A stretch of DNA of 64,000 bases, taken from the NCBI GenBank assembly GCA_965243185.1, contig OZ251531.1, forward strand, positions 2,046,001 to 2,110,000, given 5' to 3'. Source of the DNA: CBDBCU01 sp965243185 (lineage in GTDB: Bacteria; Chloroflexota; Dehalococcoidia; Lucifugimonadales; UBA3495). Positions 59,712 to 64,000 of this stretch are shown piece by piece. Position numbers and translations under genes: made by a program. Numbering within the stretch: the stretch's first letter is position 1; the number at the start of each line of letters is the position of its first letter. Under the pieces are notes generated by a model. The model made no database searches. It saw nothing but the letters and a program-made list of their open reading frames with translations, and was not told the origin of the DNA.

Positions 59712-61127
59712 ATGAATCTCCCCAACTTTGAGAACCGCACCCTGTTTCAGGGGGACAACCTGCCTTTCCTGCAAGGGTTGAACAGCGCGACGGTGGATTT
59801 GATTGCCACCGATCCGCCGTTCAACAAGAGCAAGGATTTTCACGCCACGCCGAACAGCTTGGCCGCCGGGTCAAGGTTCACCGACCGCTGGCGGTGGGAT
59901 ACGGATGTGCATGAGTGGTGGGTTGACGCTATTCAAGATGATAACCCCAAGGCGTGGTGGGTTATCCAGTCGGCCCGGGAAACTTATGGGCCGGATATGG
60001 CGGCCTTTCTGTGCTGGCTGGGGGTTCGGCTGATGGAGTGCTATCGTATCTTAAAGCCGACCGGCAGCCTTTACCTGCACATTGACCACACGGCCCACGC
60101 TTACACCAAGGCGTTGCTGGACGCTATCTTTGGCAAGGAGCAGTTTCGGAATGAGCTGATTTGGTATAAGGGCTACCGGGGAACCCCTAAACAAGGCAAC
60201 TGGCAAATGGAACACGAAACCCTGCTTTACTACAGCAAGGGCGGGGCCGTTGTCTGGAACGACACCTATGCCGAATATAAAGACGATCGGTTGGCCCGGT
60301 ATAATCAGGTGGATGAAAAGGGGGAAAGGTATGCCTTGATTAAGCGGCGGCGGGCTGACGGCACCATCTATTATGGCAAGACCTATCCCCAAGGCAAAAA
60401 AGCGGGGAATGTGCTCGAAGTTCCCATCCTGGCCGCCACGGCCAAAGAACGCACCGGCTACCCCACGCAGAAGCCGCTTGCCTTGTACGAGCGGATAATC
60501 CGGGCGTCGAGCAATCCCGGCGATATGGTGCCGGATCCTTTTTGCGGTTGCGCGACGACCCCGGTAGCGGCGGAAAGCTTGGGCCGGCAATGGATTGGGA
60601 TGGATTTGTGGGAGGGCTGCCACGGTATCATCATCGACCGACTTAATGCGGCAAAGCAGATCTGGCGGCCGGAGGATGTGCGGCTGGTAACTATACCGCC
60701 GGAACGGACGGATGATGCGGATATGGCGGCCCCGCATTTGCAGCAGATTGAGCGGCGGCGGGAACGGCGGCCGCTGTTCAGCAAGGAACAGATGAAAGCA
60801 ATCCTGATTGAGAAATGGGGCGCGGTATGTTGGGGTTGCGGATTTGAGCCGCCCAACAGCGATGACCGGCATTTTGACCTGGACCATAACTTGCCCAAGG
60901 CCAGCGGCGGGACTAACGACCTGGACAACCGGGCGATACTCTGCCGTCCCTGCAATGGCCGCAAAAGCAATACGCTGACCCTGGACGGGCTGCGGCGAGC
61001 GAATCGGCGGGATGGCTATTGGTACGGCAGTCCGCCCATCGACCAGCGTATACCGTTAAAGTTGGCGGTGGCTTGGGCGCGAGATTATCTGGAAAGGCAA
61101 GCTCGGCAAAGGGAGTTGGCCGAGTAA
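59712..61127 (+). CDS. DNA methyltransferase fused to a C-terminal HNH nuclease
   Basis: A 471-residue two-domain protein. The methyltransferase half has VDLIATDPPFNKSKDF (DPPF at 34-37), YRILKPTGSLYLHIDHTAHA and GYPTQKPLALYERIIRAS then the SAM motif GDMVPDPFCGCATTPVAAESLGR, in which the usual GSGTT reads GCATT. The C-terminal part (about 365-425) has CWGCGFEPP, FDLDHNLPKASGGTNDLDN and CRPCNGRKSN: an HNH nuclease with two zinc-binding CxxC pairs. So modification and cleavage may be combined. ATG 59712 starts MNLPNFENRTLFQGDN. Confidence 0.88.
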   Translation: MNLPNFENRTLFQGDNLPFLQGLNSATVDLIATDPPFNKSKDFHATPNSLAAGSRFTDRWRWDTDVHEWWVDAIQDDNPKAWWVIQSARETYGPDMAAFLCWLGVRLMECYRILKPTGSLYLHIDHTAHAYTKALLDAIFGKEQFRNELIWYKGYRGTPKQGNWQMEHETLLYYSKGGAVVWNDTYAEYKDDRLARYNQVDEKGERYALIKRRRADGTIYYGKTYPQGKKAGNVLEVPILAATAKERTGYPTQKPLALYERIIRASSNPGDMVPDPFCGCATTPVAAESLGRQWIGMDLWEGCHGIIIDRLNAAKQIWRPEDVRLVTIPPERTDDADMAAPHLQQIERRRERRPLFSKEQMKAILIEKWGAVCWGCGFEPPNSDDRHFDLDHNLPKASGGTNDLDNRAILCRPCNGRKSNTLTLDGLRRANRRDGYWYGSPPIDQRIPLKLAVAWARDYLERQARQRELAE

Positions 61128-61396
61128 AATCACTGTGCGTCCGAAGCAGCGGGAACCGGCGTATCAGTTCTCCCGCTCAAATTTAGCCCCCGTCGCCGTC
61201 CCCGCACCCAACCCCAAAACCTCTGCGCCGCATTCCCATCCAGCGCCGCAATTTTCCCCTATAGTAATGCTCCGGCTATGGATGTCAATAGCGGCGCGCC
61301 GCCGGGAAACCGGATGGGGTTTAGTGTTTCCATTCGCGGTAGTTAGGTATATCCTGTTAAGGAATTCAGGGATACCGGTTTAGCGCGGGGGCGGTT

Positions 61397-62128
61397 TTGC
61401 GGGCTTTGATTGTGTCGGATATTCATTCCAACCGGGCGGCTTTGGCGGCGGTCCTGGCCGATGCGGCGGCCCGGGGCGGGTTTGACGCCGTGTGGTGCTT
61501 GGGCGATATGGTAGGCTATGGGCCGGAGCCGGGGGCGTGTCTGGAGTTGCTGCGCGGGTATCCCTTAACGGCAGTAGCCGGCAATCACGACCACGCCGCG
61601 CTGTATCCGGATGCGGCCGCCGATTTTAACCCCAATGCGGCCGCGGCGGCGTTATGGACGGCGGAGCAGCTTTCCCGGGCGGAGCGGGCTTTTCTTTCCG
61701 ATTTGCCGTTGACGGTGACAGCCGGGGCTTTTACCCTGGTTCACGGCAGTTTGCGGGCGCCGTTGCGGGAGTATCTGTTAAGCCCGGCGGCCGCCGCTGC
61801 TACTTTTGCCCGGCTGACTACGCCCTATTGCCTGGTGGGACATTCCCACTTGCCCTTTAGCTGTGTGGGAAACCGGGACGGGCCGGAGTTCGTAGAATTT
61901 GCTGAGAATACGGTCTATCCGTTAGATGAACGGCGGCGGATAATCAACCCGGGCAGCGTAGGGCAGCCCCGGGATTATGACTGCCGGGCCGCTTATGCGG
62001 TGTATGATGCTGCGGCGGGGACGGTGGCGCCGCGGCGGGTCAGTTATGATATTGCAGATACTCAGGACAGGATGCGGCAAGCCGGCTTGCCGCCGGAATT
62101 GATTGACCGGCTGAATTACGGGGTTTAG
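61397..62128 (+). CDS. YfcE-type metallophosphoesterase
   Basis: A 243-residue calcineurin-like phosphoesterase: MRALIVSDIHSNRAALAAVL (D-x-H), WCLGDMVGYGPEP, VAGNHDHAAL, LVHGSLRAPLREYLLS, LVGHSHLPFS and NPGSVGQPRDYD. Two-metal phosphodiesterases of this group have varied substrates. A TTG start at 61397 with a GGGGGCGG site is the only one in place. No pathway is implied by neighbours. Confidence 0.88.
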   Translation: MRALIVSDIHSNRAALAAVLADAAARGGFDAVWCLGDMVGYGPEPGACLELLRGYPLTAVAGNHDHAALYPDAAADFNPNAAAAALWTAEQLSRAERAFLSDLPLTVTAGAFTLVHGSLRAPLREYLLSPAAAAATFARLTTPYCLVGHSHLPFSCVGNRDGPEFVEFAENTVYPLDERRRIINPGSVGQPRDYDCRAAYAVYDAAAGTVAPRRVSYDIADTQDRMRQAGLPPELIDRLNYGV

Positions 62129-62164
62129 GCGGCAAGCCGGGAAAATCTCAATCCGGTCAATCTA

Positions 62165-62194
62165 TTGACAAGGGCGGGAAAATATCGCTACTAT
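62165..62194 (+). promoter_or_regulatory. promoter of the tRNA pair
   Basis: TTGACA (62165-62170), 18-base spacer, TACTAT (62189-62194), with transcription expected to begin near 62201, about 40 bases before tRNA-Lys. Confidence 0.65.
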
Positions 62195-62239
62195 GTTGCA
62201 ACCTTTACGCTGACCGCAGTGGGGAGGACGATTTGCGGC

Positions 62240-62315
62240 GGCCCGCTAGCTCAACTGGCAGAGCAACGGACTCTTAATCCGTAGGTTCTCGGTTCGACCC
62301 CGAGGCGGGTCACCA
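62240..62315 (+). tRNA. tRNA-Lys (CTT)
   Basis: Seven-base acceptor stem (GGCCCGC with GCGGGTC, one G-T), D stem GCTC/GAGC, anticodon stem ACGGA/TCCGT with loop CTCTTAA (anticodon CTT), T stem CTCGG/CCGAG with loop TTCGACC, discriminator A and encoded CCA. It reads AAG codons. Confidence 0.95.
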
Positions 62316-62355
62316 AATCATTTCCAAGGAGATTAACCGGGGTCAAACTAACTCC

Positions 62356-62440
62356 GGGGAAGTGTCGAAATTGGCAGACGAGCATGATTTAGGATCATGT
62401 GCTGTAAAGCGTGGGAGTTCGAGTCTCCCCTTCCCCACCA
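62356..62440 (+). tRNA. tRNA-Leu (TAG)
   Basis: Acceptor GGGGAAG with CTTCCCC, anticodon stem CATGA/TCATG with loop TTTAGGA (anticodon TAG), a long variable arm as expected of a class II tRNA, T stem GGGAG/CTCCC, discriminator A and encoded CCA. It reads CUA-type leucine codons and is the substrate for leuS in this window. Confidence 0.95.
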
Positions 62441-62550
62441 TCGAGAACGAGGAAGTCATTTTCGACCGCAATACGGTTAGTTGCCCATAATACGCAAGCC
62501 GGCCGGCGGCCGCCGTTAGCGGCGGAATCGGCCTGCCGGGGGGAGGCTCG

Positions 62551-63609
62551 GTGGCTACTCTGCTGGAAGTCAAAGACCTGCGAACCCACTTCTACACCTT
62601 TGAGGGGGTGGTCAAGGCGGTGGACGGGGTTTCCTACGAAGTCGAGGAGGGGGAAACCCTGGGTCTGGTGGGAGAAAGCGGCTGCGGCAAAAGCGTCAGC
62701 GCCCTGTCGCTGATGCGGCTCATTCCCGACCCGCCGGGGAAAATCGTGGAGGGGGAACTGCTCTTTGAGGGGGAGGACATCCTGAAAGTGGATATGGACG
62801 ATATGCGCCGCATCCGGGGCGCCAAAATGTCCATGGTCTTTCAGGAGCCGATGACTTCCCTGAACCCGGTGCTGACCCTGGAGCGTCAGCTCAGTGAAAC
62901 CCTGCAACTGCACAAGGGAATGAGCCGGGATCAGGCGCGCACGGAATCGGTGGACTTGCTGTCGCGGGTGGGTATTCCCGACCCGGAGCGGCGAGTGCGT
63001 CAGTATCCCCATCAGTTCAGCGGCGGGATGCGGCAGCGGGTGATGATTGCCATGGCCTTGAGCTGCAATCCCAAGCTGATTATCGCCGACGAGCCGACCA
63101 CCGCCCTGGATGTGACGATTCAAGCCCAGATTCTGGAGTTGATGAAAAACCTGACCAGCGAGTTCGGGGTGTCCTTAATCGTGATCACCCATAACCTGGG
63201 GGTAGTGGCCCGCTACGCCGACCGGATGAACATTATGTACGCCGGGAAAATCATCGAGCGGGGGACGGCCCGGGAAGTTTATAGCAATCCGCGCCATCCC
63301 TACACGGTGGGGCTGCTCAAGTCGGTGCCGCGGCTGGACTTGCCGCGGCGGGCCAAGCTGGATCCCATTGAGGGGCAGCCGCCGGACTTGATCAATGTGC
63401 CGCCGGGCTGCGCCTTCCGGGATCGCTGCCGCTGGGCGGTGGACAAGTGCGCCGTCGAAACTCCGCCTTTGATGCTGATGAACGAAGGCCACTGGGCGGC
63501 CTGCTGGCGTTCCGATGAACTGGGCCCGTCGGCGTTGGACTTTCTGGTGGATGACAGCGCCGCGGCTAATGGGGCCGGGGCCGCTGCGGAAACGGCGGCG
63601 GCCGAATAG
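62551..63609 (+). CDS. peptide/oligopeptide ABC transporter ATPase, OppD/DppD type
   Basis: A 352-residue ATPase: Walker A LVGESGCGKSVSALS (GESGCGKS at about 42-49), signature QFSGGMRQRVMIAMAL, Walker B LIIADEPTTALDV, then ITHNLGVVARYADR, and the C-terminal oligopeptide domain with CAFRDRCRWAVDKC, a likely Fe-S or zinc site of this subgroup. GTG start at 62551 after GGGGGAGG. The next gene is its partner ATPase. Permease and binding-protein genes are not in view. Confidence 0.93.
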   Translation: MATLLEVKDLRTHFYTFEGVVKAVDGVSYEVEEGETLGLVGESGCGKSVSALSLMRLIPDPPGKIVEGELLFEGEDILKVDMDDMRRIRGAKMSMVFQEPMTSLNPVLTLERQLSETLQLHKGMSRDQARTESVDLLSRVGIPDPERRVRQYPHQFSGGMRQRVMIAMALSCNPKLIIADEPTTALDVTIQAQILELMKNLTSEFGVSLIVITHNLGVVARYADRMNIMYAGKIIERGTAREVYSNPRHPYTVGLLKSVPRLDLPRRAKLDPIEGQPPDLINVPPGCAFRDRCRWAVDKCAVETPPLMLMNEGHWAACWRSDELGPSALDFLVDDSAAANGAGAAAETAAAE

Positions 63610-63652
63610 ACCGGCACAATCGGGGAAAACCCGCCGGGGAGAGGATTATAGT

Positions 63653-64000
63653 ATGACCACGATGACCCAAACCGGGACGCAGACCAACGGCACGGCCCAG
63701 ACCGGCGACATTCTGCTGGAGGTCAAGAATCTCAAGATGTATTTCCCGGTTACCGCGGGGATTATCTTTCAGCGCGCGGTGGCCCAAATCAAGGCGGTGG
63801 ACGATGTGAGTTTCTTTGTCCGCCGGGGGGAAACTTTGGGACTGGTGGGGGAAAGCGGCTGCGGCAAAACCACTACCGGCCGCTGCATCCTTCAGTTGTA
63901 CCGCCCCACCAGCGGGCAGGTGGTTTTTGACGGGCAAGAACTGACCGGGCTGTCCACCCGGAATATGCGGGTGATGCGGCGGCAGATGCAGGTGGTCTTT
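63653..64000 (+). CDS. peptide ABC transporter ATPase, OppF/DppF type (3' part beyond the window)
   Basis: The first 116 codons of the second ATPase: a Thr/Gly-rich start (MTTMTQTGTQTNGTAQ), then LLEVKNLKMYFPVTAG, QIKAVDDVSFFVRRGETLGLVGESGCGKTTTGRCILQLY (shown here in parts: GESGCGKT is Walker A) and MRRQMQVVF at the edge. ATG 63653 follows GGGAGAGG. It forms an operon with the OppD-like gene. Confidence 0.93.
   Translation, partial: MTTMTQTGTQTNGTAQTGDILLEVKNLKMYFPVTAGIIFQRAVAQIKAVDDVSFFVRRGETLGLVGESGCGKTTTGRCILQLYRPTSGQVVFDGQELTGLSTRNMRVMRRQMQVVF

Noticed and set aside
61135..61383. An 82-residue plus-strand frame between the HNH fusion and the phosphoesterase
   Set aside because: No start signal and no domain. 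Pro/Arg-rich start looks like non-coding GC-rich DNA.

Overview
The window reads as chromosomal DNA of a free-living or host-associated bacterium with high G+C content, heavy use of GCC/GCG/CGG codons, ATG/GTG/TTG starts and AGGAGG-type ribosome sites. The gene set (anaerobic-type cobalamin genes with a long CbiX, an LLM-type flavin/F420 oxidoreductase, a type-2 ArgC, GLUG-repeat surface protein, many restriction-modification genes, PIN toxins) fits a Chloroflexota lineage such as Dehalococcoidia/SAR202-like bacteria. That placement is inference from gene content only, and no rRNA gene is present to test it.

Layout. 1-2100: end of a SAM hydroxide adenosyltransferase gene, secG and gatB, all minus. 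2300-7770: a large GLUG-repeat surface protein, a strong terminator, then three plus-strand genes for a membrane-anchored YtkA-like protein, a small His-rich protein and a cupredoxin-like lipoprotein. 7900-12900: a zinc-ribbon protein broken by a poly-C frameshift, then purL, a PIN/Phd-like toxin-antitoxin pair and argC. 12900-13900: gene-poor, with a transposase relic. 13900-21500: ilvD, RDD protein, RibD-like reductase, membrane protein, malic enzyme, two paralogous coiled-coil membrane proteins, TldD. 21500-30500: HbpS-like protein (frameshifted), an HsdR-N-like pseudogene, amidase plus GatC-like protein, glmU, CorC-like protein, small proteins and a methyltransferase-nuclease fusion. 30600-40220: leuS, then an eight-gene cobalamin operon (cbiC, cbiX, cbiD, cbiT, cbiL, cbiF, cbiG, cbiH). 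40290-45540: two restriction-modification loci around an HpcH-type aldolase. 45600-50700: LLM oxidoreductase, a PIN toxin with an unusual repeat-bearing partner, trxB and small membrane proteins. 50700-57250: an IS30-type element that truncates chrA, a hydrolase, a type II R-M pair, a 28-G homopolymer, and an ATPase plus TOPRIM-like defence pair. 57290-64000: pdhB/pdhA split by a 100-bp MITE-like repeat, a methyltransferase-HNH fusion, a phosphodiesterase, tRNA-Lys and tRNA-Leu, and a peptide ABC transporter ATPase pair running off the right edge.

Two themes stand out. First, DNA-modification genes are dense: six methyltransferase genes or fusions and one methyltransferase relic lie between about 28.8 and 61.1 kb, several with a nuclease partner or fused nuclease domain. 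They are interspersed with housekeeping genes and do not form one island. Second, several accessory genes are broken: a poly-C frameshift (7938-7947), single-base frameshifts at about 21575 and 41648, an in-frame ochre (22809), an in-frame amber in the transposase (51885), and an IS-truncated chrA. Housekeeping genes are intact. The stop-codon lesions are hard to explain as homopolymer sequencing error, while the frameshifts could be either error or decay.

Promoters read here commonly have a TTGCC(C/G) or TTGACA -35 box, a 17-18 bp spacer and a TATAAT-like -10 box. The cobalamin operon appears to begin with a leaderless transcript.
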